Position numbers and translations under genes: made by a program
Notes under the pieces: generated by a model
What the model was told of the DNA's origin: nothing
The model's database searches: none
Seen by the model: the letters and a program-made list of their open reading frames with translations, nothing else
Part shown: one piece after another, positions 1 through 6,873 of the stretch
Layout of the letters: every line of letters starts with the position of its first letter
How positions within the stretch are numbered: position 1 is the stretch's first letter
From: JBOHUX01 sp050734915
GTDB lineage: Bacteria > Chloroflexota > Dormibacteria > Dormibacterales > Dormibacteraceae
Direction: 5' to 3'
NCBI GenBank assembly: GCA_050734915.1
Contig: JBOHUX010000025.1
Span: forward strand, 1 to 19,134
DNA length: 19,134 bases

Positions 1-29
1 GGAGCGGAGAAGCCGGGCCGCCAGATGGG

Positions 30-1505
30 GTGCATGGGCGCCGAAGACCCGTCGATATTCGGAATTACTCATCTAGAGTGGGGGCCACGAAGATCACCGC
101 GGAGGGTACCGGCGCCACCTCCTCGAAGCTCGTCTTCACGGCACCCGGGGTCCAGATCCGCCAGTTCCGTACTCCCGAGCTGGGCGACAGCACCCACTTG
201 ATGGTGTCGCATGGGGAGGGGGCGCTGATCGATGTGCAGCGGGACATCGATCGCTTCCGGACCGACATCGACGCCCAGGGCGTTCGCGTCGTCGCGGTCC
301 TGGACACGCACATCCACAACGACTACCTGAGCGGAGGACCCGCCCTGGCTCACGAGCTGGGCGTCCAGTACGTGCTGCCCGACGAGGCAGGCTTCGAGCC
401 GGATCACCGGGCGGTGCGAGATGGGGACGAGATCGCGGTCGGATCCGCTCGCCTTCGCGCGCTCTTCACACCCGGCCACACGCCCCACCACATGAGCTAC
501 CAGGTCGTCGTCGGGGAAGAGGTGGTGGCCGTCTTGAGTGGAGGCTGCGTCCTGGTCGGCGCCTGCGGACGGACCGACCTCGTCAGCGCCGAGATGACCG
601 AACCGCTGGCGCGCCTCCAGCACCGTTCCGCGCGCCGCATCGGTGCTCTTCCGGGGGAGACCGGCATCGGCCCGACGCACGGGGCGGGCTCCTTCTGCGC
701 GGCCTTCGGGGGACCCGCTGAAACCTGGACCGACGTGGCGGCCGAATGGGGCCGAAATCCCGCCCTCCTCCTCACGGAGAGCGACTTCGTCACCGCGCAA
801 CTGGCCGGGCTGCCGGCGCACCCCGCCTACTACCGCCACATGGGCCCTCTCAACCGGCGGGGGGCGCCTGGCTGGCCATCGTCGGCCCTGGCCTCGATCG
901 GCCCCTCCCGGGTGGACTCGCTCCTCTCGGAGGGTGGGGTGGTGGTGGACGCGCGAGCGGCGACCGAGTTCGCGCCGGCGCACCTGACGGGGTCGGTGAA
1001 CGTGGAACTGGGTGACTCGTTCAGCCAGTACCTCGGGTGGCTCTTTCCACTCGACACGCGATTCGCCTTCGTCGTCGACGACCCTTCCGAGGCAGCCCTG
1101 GTGCTCCGTCAGTGCGGGCGGATCGGGATCGATTCGCTTGAGGGATACCTGGCGGGCGGGATGGCCGCGTGGAAGGCCTCGGGGCGTCCGGTCAGCACCC
1201 TGCGCGTCACCGACCTGGGCGGGCTGGAGGCCGCCTGGCGAGCCCGGCGGACCATCCTCGATGTCAGGGACGACAGCGAGTGGCGCGGGGGCCATCTGCC
1301 GGGAGCGATCCATGTCCACGTGCCCCAGATCGTCGGGCGGCTGCCGGAGCTGACGGCGCTGGCGGGCCCGGTGTACATCCACTGCGCCGCCGGCCAGCGG
1401 GCTGCCATCGCGGCGAGCCTCCTCCAGGGCGCGGGCGTGGACGTGGTCCTGGTCGACGACGATCTCTCGGCATGGAACGGGCGGGGGCTCCCGCTGGAGA
1501 AGTAG
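30..1505 (+). CDS. MBL-fold / double rhodanese protein (persulfide dioxygenase-rhodanese, CstB-like)
   Basis: A cytoplasmic sulfur-handling enzyme: proteins with this layout oxidise persulfides at a mononuclear iron in the MBL domain and move sulfane sulfur through rhodanese domains. The MBL domain spans about residues 42-270, with THIHNDY (93-99), GHTPHH (149-154), GRTD (180-183) and His217 in GPTHG; the same Tyr instead of the last His of HxHxDH occurs in CstB-type fusions. A first rhodanese-like domain (about 295-390) has no catalytic Cys (the active-site strand reads FVVDDPS). The second (about 400-490) has the loop CAAGQRA with Cys452. Start is uncertain: GTG at 30 and GTG at 78 both lack a clear Shine-Dalgarno site, and the frame is open back to the window edge, so the gene may begin upstream. 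The exact substrate (glutathione, CoA or protein persulfide) is not determinable. Confidence 0.88.
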   Translation: MHGRRRPVDIRNYSSRVGATKITAEGTGATSSKLVFTAPGVQIRQFRTPELGDSTHLMVSHGEGALIDVQRDIDRFRTDIDAQGVRVVAVLDTHIHNDYLSGGPALAHELGVQYVLPDEAGFEPDHRAVRDGDEIAVGSARLRALFTPGHTPHHMSYQVVVGEEVVAVLSGGCVLVGACGRTDLVSAEMTEPLARLQHRSARRIGALPGETGIGPTHGAGSFCAAFGGPAETWTDVAAEWGRNPALLLTESDFVTAQLAGLPAHPAYYRHMGPLNRRGAPGWPSSALASIGPSRVDSLLSEGGVVVDARAATEFAPAHLTGSVNVELGDSFSQYLGWLFPLDTRFAFVVDDPSEAALVLRQCGRIGIDSLEGYLAGGMAAWKASGRPVSTLRVTDLGGLEAAWRARRTILDVRDDSEWRGGHLPGAIHVHVPQIVGRLPELTALAGPVYIHCAAGQRAAIAASLLQGAGVDVVLVDDDLSAWNGRGLPLEK

Positions 1506-1733
1506 CCCGGGCTTCGCCGGCCAGAGCCACCGCCTTCGTTCCACCCGCCGGGTCGCCGCGACCGCCGAGGAGGCGGGCTGCCATTTCGGGCCGGTCCCTT
1601 TTCCGGGCCGCCGCCGGATGGATCCCCACCCGCCGGGGTGTCCGATTGGTCCCGACGGGTCGGCGGAACATTACAGACCCTTACCCGCGCGCCCCGCGGA
1701 CCGCCGCCGGCGCCGGACAGCCTTACCGCCGAC

Positions 1734-2492
1734 TTGAACCAGACATTGCCTCGTGGCCGACTACCCCGCGCCTCGATCGCGCTTGCCGCCCTCGCCATCG
1801 TGCTGGCCGCCTCGAGACCCGGCGCACCGCCTCCCGTCCAGGCCGGCGGCGCCTACGCGCCCGGCGGGGCCGGTTACGACATCTCCTGGCCACAGTGCGG
1901 ATCGCCCTACCCCGTGCTCGGCGCCGGCGAGTTCGCCGTGGTCGGGATCACCGGGGGCAGCCCCTTCGCCCCGAATCCCTGCTTCACCAGCGAGTTCAGC
2001 TGGGCGTCGGGCGGTGGCGTCCGGCCGTCCGTGTACTTGAACGTCGCCTTCGGAAAGAGCACGGACGGGCCCTGCAGCCCGGCCGACCCTCCCTGCCGGC
2101 CCTACGACTACGGCTGGAACACCGCCCGCGATGCCTTCCTCTCCGCCTGGGTGGGCACCTCCGGGGCCTCGCTGGACGCCCGCATGTGGTGGCTCGACGT
2201 GGAGACCGGCAACACCTGGTCTGACGACACCTTCGCCAACTCGATGGTGGTGCGGGGGGCGATCGATTTCCTCAAGACAGCCCACCGCCGGGTGGGGGTC
2301 TACTCGACCCCCTCCATATGGCGGACGATCGCCGGTGGGTACGCCCCCGCAGACGTCCCCAGCTGGGTCGCGGGCGCCACCGACGGCGCCGACTACAGCA
2401 TGTGCTTCCAGCCCCTCTGGCCGGGCTCCACCGTCCCCATCTTCCAGTATCTCCCGACCGGCGCGTTGTTCGATCGGAACCATTCCTGCTGA
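1734..2492 (+). CDS. Secreted GH25-like lysozyme-fold protein
   Basis: Probable exported muramidase-like protein of about 252 residues. I chose the TTG at 1734 because it puts a signal peptide at the N-terminus: Arg-rich residues 7-12, a hydrophobic Ala/Leu/Ile core at about 14-26, and a likely cleavage near VQAGG (35-39). The frame is open to a GTG at 1638, but that adds a Pro/Arg-rich stretch in front of the signal. GH25 hallmarks are visible: YDISWPQC (48-55) matches the strand-1 GxDxS..Q motif, WLDVE (153-157) supplies the Asp-x-Glu catalytic pair (Asp155, Glu157), and FQYLPTG...FDRN (237-249) matches the C-terminal QY...DxN strand. Four to five Cys suggest disulfides. Known relatives are uncharacterised secreted proteins of high-GC bacteria, so activity is inferred. 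It is followed by another wall hydrolase. Confidence 0.72.
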   Translation: MNQTLPRGRLPRASIALAALAIVLAASRPGAPPPVQAGGAYAPGGAGYDISWPQCGSPYPVLGAGEFAVVGITGGSPFAPNPCFTSEFSWASGGGVRPSVYLNVAFGKSTDGPCSPADPPCRPYDYGWNTARDAFLSAWVGTSGASLDARMWWLDVETGNTWSDDTFANSMVVRGAIDFLKTAHRRVGVYSTPSIWRTIAGGYAPADVPSWVAGATDGADYSMCFQPLWPGSTVPIFQYLPTGALFDRNHSC

Positions 2493-2849
2493 CGGGATCC
2501 TCCGGGTTCAACCGCTCGCTTTGAGCGCAGTCCTCGTAACAAGCGGCCTCGTTAGCGCGCGCTCTCGCGGCTCGCCGGCCGTCCGGCCGTGCTCGCTCCG
2601 ACGCAACCGAACATCCCCTCGCGGGACGGGGGAGTTGCGGCGGGGGCGGCGGTCAAAAAAGCGCGCTGCTATTGCCCCCGCCAAGCCCCGAGCGGGTCCA
2701 GCCGACGCACAGTGTGAGCGCGAACGTTTGCTCAAGGGTCGAGTGAGTTTGCGCGATCGCGTTGACACCGAGCGGACCGTCTGATAGCGTGACCCCCGTC
2801 TTTCAAGGGTCGCCCTGGGGTTGGGCGGCTTGGAAGGGGGTAGTCCTCT
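2493..2849. promoter_or_regulatory. Hairpin-rich intergenic leader region between two cell-wall hydrolase genes
   Basis: No gene is seen in these 357 nt, but inverted repeats are dense. A hairpin at 2602-2639 pairs CGCAAC with GTTGCG and, inside, TCCCC with GGGGA. A 9-bp inverted repeat GGCGGGGGC (2639-2647) / GCCCCCGCC (2674-2682) encloses an A6 run. A long stem pairs 2718-2725 with 2747-2754 and 2728-2733 with 2741-2746, with a 7-nt loop. A 10-bp palindrome CGCGATCGCG (2752-2761) abuts the -35 box. A hairpin at 2809-2829 (GTCGCCC / GGGCGGC) sits in the presumed 5' UTR. A small hairpin at 2513-2527 could serve as a weak terminator for the upstream gene. Function is inferred only. Confidence 0.55.
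2762..2790 (+). promoter_or_regulatory. Sigma70-type promoter for the LysM-CHAP gene
   Basis: TTGACA at 2762-2767, then a 17-bp spacer and TAGCGT at 2785-2790. The -35 is a perfect consensus; the -10 keeps the TAnnnT frame. Transcription would start near 2797, giving a leader of about 50 nt that contains the 2809-2829 hairpin. Confidence 0.6.
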
Positions 2850-3806
2850 TTGACGGTCGTCAGCCGATATGTCGTGCACGCCGTCGTGCTCGCCATCGCC
2901 GCGCTGCTCTCGGGTTACGCGACCGTGACCCACCAGCTCCCGGCCAGTGCCAGCGTTCGTTTCGGCATCGTCAACGCCGCCGGTCTCGTGCTCGGCCAGG
3001 GTGGCCAGGTGGGTGATGTCACTCTCGGCCGCATGAGCACCGTCATCAAACCGATCACCGTGCCCACCTCCGCCCCCAGCCTCCACACGCCGATCAGCTA
3101 CACGGTAGGTCACCACGAGAGCCTGCAGGCGATCGCGGCCAAGTTCAATCTCAGCGTCGACGAAATCCGCTGGTCCAACCCGTCGCTGGCCGACAGCATG
3201 GCCGTCCACGCAGGCCAGAAGTTGGCCCTGCCGCCGATTCAGGGCGTGGTGGTGGCGGTCAAGAAGGGGGACACCGCCCAGTCCATCGCCAGCGTCTTCC
3301 ATGTCGATGTGAAGGCCGTGATCGACTTCAACTATCTCCGCGACCCGGCCCACCTCGCCCCCGGCACGACGCTGATCGTTCCCAGCGGCCAGGGCAACCA
3401 GTTCTTCGACGAGCAGCCGACGCCAGTCACCCTGGGCGCCTCGAGCCTGAGCGAGGGCGGCATCATCATGCGCATCTCCAACCAGCCGGGAGGCAGGTCC
3501 GGCGGCCATTTCCCGTATGGCTACTGCACCTGGTACGTGAACAACCGGCGCCCAGTGCCCTGGAGCGGTGACGCGTGGCAATGGTACGGAGCGGCGCAAT
3601 CCTACGGCTGGCCCGTGGGGCAGAAGGCGCGCCCGGGGGCGATCATGGTCACCTGGGAGAGCGGCTGGGGACACGTCGCCTATGTGGAGTCGGTCCATGC
3701 GGATGGGTCCTGGACCGTGTCGGAGATGAACTACCGGGGCTGGGCCGTGGTCGACCAGCGGACCATCCGCCCCGGCCAGGTGCCCCTGATCGGGTTCATC
3801 TACTAG
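2850..3806 (+). CDS. Exported LysM-LysM-CHAP peptidoglycan hydrolase
   Basis: Probable peptidoglycan amidase or endopeptidase acting outside the membrane. The TTG at 2850 is preceded by GGAAGGGGG (2832-2840), a usable Shine-Dalgarno site at 9-nt spacing. Residues 7-24 form a hydrophobic signal or anchor. Two LysM repeats that bind glycan follow (about 84-128, beginning YTVGHHESLQ, and 134-178, beginning VAVKKGDTAQ). A C-terminal CHAP domain runs from about 218 to 318 with Cys226 in YGYCTWYV, His275 in WGHVAYVE, and Glu292/Asn294 in SEMNYRG, which is the normal Cys-His-polar active-site order. The 318-residue length is typical of LysM-CHAP proteins. Placed after a GH25-like gene, it suggests a shared role in wall turnover, but it has its own promoter. 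Confidence 0.87.
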   Translation: MTVVSRYVVHAVVLAIAALLSGYATVTHQLPASASVRFGIVNAAGLVLGQGGQVGDVTLGRMSTVIKPITVPTSAPSLHTPISYTVGHHESLQAIAAKFNLSVDEIRWSNPSLADSMAVHAGQKLALPPIQGVVVAVKKGDTAQSIASVFHVDVKAVIDFNYLRDPAHLAPGTTLIVPSGQGNQFFDEQPTPVTLGASSLSEGGIIMRISNQPGGRSGGHFPYGYCTWYVNNRRPVPWSGDAWQWYGAAQSYGWPVGQKARPGAIMVTWESGWGHVAYVESVHADGSWTVSEMNYRGWAVVDQRTIRPGQVPLIGFIY

Positions 3807-3829
3807 GCTGACCATCTACTGGGCTGACC
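3798..3829. repeat. 16-bp tandem duplication at the convergent stop codons
   Basis: ATCTACTAGGCTGACC (3798-3813) is followed directly by ATCTACTGGGCTGACC (3814-3829), with one mismatch. Copy 1 carries the stop codon of the LysM-CHAP gene. Copy 2 carries, on the minus strand, the last residues and stop codon of the UbiA-family gene. It is probably a replication-slippage duplication. Confidence 0.85.
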
Positions 3830-4679
3830 AGCTTTTGAGCTCAGGCGACCGCGACACCTCACCGGCGACGAGGGTCGCCACCGTTGCGGCGGCCGTCAGC
3901 AGCGTGAGCCGGAATGCGGCGCGCGGGTGGTCGGTGAGCCCGGTGACCAGCACTCCCGCAGCAAGGGCGGAAGTCGCCACGAGCCCTACCCGGGAGCGCC
4001 CCCGAGGCGGCGCCGCGCCCGCGACGACCGCGCCCGCCCCCGCCATGAGCACGGCGCCGGCAACCGCCGACCAGCGGGCTCCCAGTCGCTGCGGCAGGCC
4101 CAACCGGCCCTCGCCGCGATCCGATTCGATGTCGCCGAGGACCTGCGCGAAGTGCCCACCTGAACCCAGCAGCGCCCCCGCCAGCAGCGCCCACCGCGGC
4201 ACCGTCCGGCTCCCTGGCAGGCCGTAGCCGACCACCTCCGGTAGCGCGCCGAATCCGAGCGCGTAGGGGAGGACGCTGAACGGGGTCGACTTGATTCCGA
4301 GGTTATAGGAGGTCGCGGCCGCGAGCGCGACGCCGTGGGCCGCCGTGGCACGGATGCCGGAGCGGAGCGTCAGTGCGAGGGCCACGGGCAGGGCGATCAG
4401 CGCCGCCGCTCCAACCAGCCGGGGCTCGATCGTGCCCACCGCCAGCGGCTTGTCCGGCCTCGCGTACCTGGCGTCTCGCTCCCGGTCGAGGTAGTCATTG
4501 CTCCAGCCCACGTACAGCTGGCCTGATCCGATCGCGCCGAGCACCCACAGCGAACTCCGCCCGCGGCCGCTGCCGGCGGCGAGAGCGGTGGCGAGCGTTG
4601 TCACAGCGAGCGCCGGCTCCGGATGGCAGCTCGCCAGGAGCGCGGCGACACTGCCAGATGGCCGCAGATTCGAGGTCAC
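3816..4679 (-). CDS. UbiA-family prenyltransferase
   Basis: A polytopic membrane enzyme that joins an isoprenyl diphosphate to an aromatic or sugar-phosphate acceptor. The frame is open much further upstream (to 5186), but that part is antisense to tRNA-Tyr and low in coding character. I chose the GTG at 4679, which gives 287 residues and places a typical family N-terminus (ASCHPEPALAV) near residue 16. Both Asp-rich motifs that bind Mg-diphosphate are present: NDYLDRERD (61-69), followed by RPDKPLA, and DIESDRGEG (183-191). About eight or nine hydrophobic segments are visible. The substrate (menaquinone, heme-type or other) cannot be told from this. It is convergent with the LysM-CHAP gene, with only 9 nt between the two stops. 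Confidence 0.82.
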   Translation of the reverse strand: MTSNLRPSGSVAALLASCHPEPALAVTTLATALAAGSGRGRSSLWVLGAIGSGQLYVGWSNDYLDRERDARYARPDKPLAVGTIEPRLVGAAALIALPVALALTLRSGIRATAAHGVALAAATSYNLGIKSTPFSVLPYALGFGALPEVVGYGLPGSRTVPRWALLAGALLGSGGHFAQVLGDIESDRGEGRLGLPQRLGARWSAVAGAVLMAGAGAVVAGAAPPRGRSRVGLVATSALAAGVLVTGLTDHPRAAFRLTLLTAAATVATLVAGEVSRSPELKSWSAQ

Positions 4680-4862
4680 GGGCGTTCCCAGGTCGCTCCC
4701 ATCGAACCAGTGTCCTCCCTCACGCACCGGCAGGCCAAGCGCGCAGCGACCCGATCGCCATCGGCGCCGCCTGGCGACGACGGCGTTCTGCTCGATCCCC
4801 GGGGAGGACCTCTGCCGCGGCAAGCGGGTACCATACGTCGAGGTCGCCGCCGGGCGCTTCAT
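4680..4862. other. Gap upstream of UbiA and tRNA-Tyr
   Basis: Intergenic stretch between the divergent UbiA-family gene and the tRNA. A TACCAT at 4829-4834 could be the -10 box for the tRNA, but I find no convincing -35, so no promoter is called. The open minus-strand frame through here is an extension of the UbiA ORF that reads through the tRNA complement. Confidence 0.5.
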
Positions 4863-4945
4863 GGGTCGGCAAAGGGCACGTGGCGAGCCCAACGGTCTGT
4901 AAAACCGCCGCGAAAGCTTTGGGGGTTCGACTCCCTCCCGGCCCA
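4863..4945 (+). tRNA. tRNA-Tyr (anticodon GTA)
   Basis: Acceptor stem GGGTCGG (4863-4869) pairs with CCGGCCC (4938-4944), with one G-U pair, followed by discriminator A. D-stem GGGC/GCCC (4874-4877/4887-4890). The anticodon loop CTGTAAA (4897-4903) gives GTA, flanked by CGGT/ACCG. The class II variable arm is CGCGAAAGCTTT (4909-4920), and the T-arm is GGGGG-TTCGACT-CCCTC (4921-4937). CCA is not encoded. There are four rather than two nucleotides between the acceptor and D stems, a little unusual. Length is 83 nt, normal for bacterial tRNA-Tyr. Confidence 0.93.
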
Positions 4946-5185
4946 CTCCTCCGGTTGGGGATACCTCACCCCGCCGCCAGCCCGCCTCGATCTGGTGCCG
5001 CGCGACGTCAGCCTTGGGCCTCCACGACCGCTCGGCCGGAGGCGCTCGCCTCGCGTGCCAGGAGTCTCCGTCTCCCACCGCCCGAGGCGCATCGTGGCCC
5101 CTTGAATGTTCCGCCCGATCGATCCGAGCGATCCCCGGGCTGGACGACGAGCACGGGCCGGCTCGCCAAGGTAGGCTGAGATCCA

Positions 5186-5506
5186 ATGTGGGTGGTCATC
5201 GGAGCACTCGTCATGCCGGGGTTGGGGGTGGCCGCATGCGTCTACGTCTACTACCTCGCCTTCAGGCATCCCTGGGCCTGCTACGGCGACAACCTGGATG
5301 GCGGGGGAACGAATGACCGGCGGGGATGGGATGAGCCGCCGCCGGCGCCGCCGGATCCGGGGGGGGCGCCTTCGGGATCGCCGATCCATCGCTCTCCCCG
5401 CCATCAGCGAACCAGATGGCGGACCGCGCGTCCGATCCGTGCCGCCGTCCCCGGCCGCCCCCGCTCCCGACACCTGCGACGGCACCCCGCTCCGGCTCAC
5501 CGATAG
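5186..5506 (+). CDS. Hypothetical short protein with one N-terminal membrane helix (doubtful)
   Basis: The ATG at 5186 opens a 106-residue frame. Residues 1-26 (beginning MWVVIGALVMPGLGVAACVY) form one clear hydrophobic helix followed by AFRHPWACYGDN, which looks like real protein. From about residue 40 the sequence becomes Pro/Arg/His-rich, as expected of an out-of-frame reading of GC-rich DNA. There is no strong ribosome binding site; GTAGGCTGAG lies about 6 nt upstream. Either it is a small single-pass membrane protein, possibly frameshifted near 5310, or a chance frame. No family recognised. Confidence 0.25.
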   Translation: MWVVIGALVMPGLGVAACVYVYYLAFRHPWACYGDNLDGGGTNDRRGWDEPPPAPPDPGGAPSGSPIHRSPRHQRTRWRTARPIRAAVPGRPRSRHLRRHPAPAHR

Positions 5507-5721
5507 GCGGGCCCTCCCGGACGGGGTCGGTTCACCGCGATCTCGACTTCGAGCACGCGAAGGCGTGGGAGCCCATCCACGTCTTCGTGGAGCGGGAGAT
5601 GTGGACTTGAGAGCCGCACGCAGACAGCCGGGCCGCGTTCACGGGGGGCGAGAGCGCGATGATGGGTGGCTGCCTGAGCCGGTTCGACCGCTGGCCCCAG
5701 GTGCGCTGGCACGAGCGGTGA
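5416..5721 (+). pseudogene. Coding-like remnant interrupted by an in-frame TGA
   Basis: In the frame of 5416, the segment from about 5527 to 5607 reads SVHRDLDFEHAKAW then EPIHVFVEREMWT, stops at TGA 5608-5610, and continues in the same frame as EPHADSRAAFTGGESAMMGG then CLSRFDRWPQVRWHER, to a second TGA at 5719-5721. Residue composition and the near-uniform G/C at third positions on both sides of the TGA look like genuine coding sequence. Upstream, coding character appears to switch to the frame of 5298 (PDTCDGTPLRLTDRRALPDG), suggesting a frameshift near 5525. I do not recognise the protein family. Confidence 0.4.
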
Positions 5722-5779
5722 TCGGCTGTCACCGGACACTGGACCGCGCGAGATCCGGCTTCGGGCGTGAGGGGGTCCG

Positions 5780-6805
5780 ATGGTCGTAGACATCCACAAC
5801 CACTTCGTCCCCGGGCCGTTCGTCGACCACATCCGGCGTCACGGCGGCCGGTACGCCACCGAGCTCGTCACTCAGGGCGGTCGTGAGTTCTTCCTGATCG
5901 AGAAGACCGCCCGGCGCTCGCTCAACCCCCGGGTGACAGACCTCTCCGTCCGGCGCGAGCAGATGGCGGCCGACGGGATCGACGCCCAGATCCTCTCAGG
6001 CTTCCCGTTCATGACGTACTACGACGTCCCCGTCGCCGATGGGCAGGAGGTCGCCCGGCTCCTCAACGACGGGCTGGCCGAGGCGGTCTCGGCCGACTCC
6101 GCCCACTTCGCCGGGCTGGCCACCGTCCCTCTTCAGGACGTGGACGCGGCCGTCCGCGAGCTGGAGCGGGCCGTCGACGAGCTCGGCCTGGTCGGGGTCC
6201 TGGTGCTGACGAGGGCGGCCGGCCTCTCCGTAGACGACCGGACCCTTCGCCCCTTCTGGGAGGCCGCCGCCCGGCTGCGGGCGCCCGTTCTCCTCCATCC
6301 CTTCGAGGCGGCGCCCTCTGGCGACCTCGCCAAGCACCACCTCGGCAATCTTCTCGGCAACCCCTTCAACACCGCGCTCTCGGCGGCACTGCTCATCCTC
6401 TCGGGCGTGGTCGAGGAGCTGCCCGATCTGAGGATCGTCCTCGCCCACGGAGGCGGGGCCCTGCCGATCGTCATCGGCCGCCTCGACCGGGGCTGGAACG
6501 GCGCCCGGGACGGCGGCCTGGGCCCGGTCGGAGCCGGCCTCAGCCGCCCACCGAGCGCCTGGCTGGACCGGTTCGGCTACGACAGCATCACCTTCTCGCC
6601 GGCGGCGCTCCGCTACCTGGTGGACCTGGTCGGAGCCGATCACGTGATGCTCGGCACCGACTATCCGGCGCCAATGCAGCAGGCTTCCCCGCTCTCCGGG
6701 ATCGAGGCGGTCGGGCTGGCTCCGGAGGTGATCGGGCGGGTGCTGGGCGAGAACGCCTTCCGCCTCTTCGGGCTGGAAGCGATCCGATCCGCGCGACGGG
6801 TCTGA
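5780..6805 (+). CDS. Amidohydrolase-2 family protein (ACMSD-like decarboxylase/hydrolase)
   Basis: A TIM-barrel metal enzyme of 341 residues from the family containing 2-amino-3-carboxymuconate semialdehyde decarboxylase and gamma-resorcylate decarboxylase; members usually decarboxylate or hydrate small (often aromatic-derived) acids. Metal-ligand pattern: His6 and His8 in DIHNHF, His173 in LLHPF, His223 in AHGGGALP, and Asp294 in LGTDYP. The start is ATG 5780 with GAGGGGG about 6 nt upstream (GTGAGGGGGTCCG). It lies 68 nt ahead of a cyclase-family gene on the same strand, so the two are probably co-transcribed. The substrate is unknown; the presence of all barrel ligands argues for an active enzyme. 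Confidence 0.88.
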   Translation: MVVDIHNHFVPGPFVDHIRRHGGRYATELVTQGGREFFLIEKTARRSLNPRVTDLSVRREQMAADGIDAQILSGFPFMTYYDVPVADGQEVARLLNDGLAEAVSADSAHFAGLATVPLQDVDAAVRELERAVDELGLVGVLVLTRAAGLSVDDRTLRPFWEAAARLRAPVLLHPFEAAPSGDLAKHHLGNLLGNPFNTALSAALLILSGVVEELPDLRIVLAHGGGALPIVIGRLDRGWNGARDGGLGPVGAGLSRPPSAWLDRFGYDSITFSPAALRYLVDLVGADHVMLGTDYPAPMQQASPLSGIEAVGLAPEVIGRVLGENAFRLFGLEAIRSARRV

Positions 6806-6873
6806 AGGCGCGGGTTCCCACGCCGTGTCCCGATCTGTCGTTCCGGTCCGCCATCGGCTTCAGGGAGGAGACC

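Larger units (their letters stand above)
4946..5779. other. 834-nt stretch with no intact confident gene
   Basis: All three plus frames are open for long stretches because of high GC, but none gives a recognisable protein. Two things stand out and are listed separately: a possible short membrane peptide starting at 5186 and a coding-like segment broken by TGA at 5608-5610. Just after the tRNA, GGGGATACCTCACCCC (about 4957-4972) could form a weak hairpin. Confidence 0.5.

Noticed and set aside
69..1544. A 491-residue minus-strand frame opposite the MBL-rhodanese gene
   Set aside because: Composition is typical of antisense high-GC reading; the plus strand has all the motifs.
1638..1733. Upstream GTG start for the GH25-like gene
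   Set aside because: It would put 32 Pro/Arg-rich residues in front of an obvious signal peptide.
2602..2760. c-di-AMP (ydaO/yuaA) riboswitch in front of the LysM-CHAP gene
   Set aside because: There is a passing likeness (CGAAC...GGGACGGGGGAG), but the GGGGUGAAU and CCGACAGCUAACC-type conserved blocks are missing and a good promoter lies downstream of it. Not called.
4859..5186. Minus-strand frames containing GRESNPQSFRGGF and GREGVEPPKLSRRFYRP, including the 5' extension of the UbiA frame
   Set aside because: These are the well-known spurious peptides from the complement of a tRNA gene, here tRNA-Tyr.
5608..5610. Selenocysteine codon in the 5416-5721 frame
   Set aside because: No convincing bacterial SECIS hairpin directly after the TGA, no known selenoprotein family, and a likely frameshift upstream; a decayed gene is simpler.
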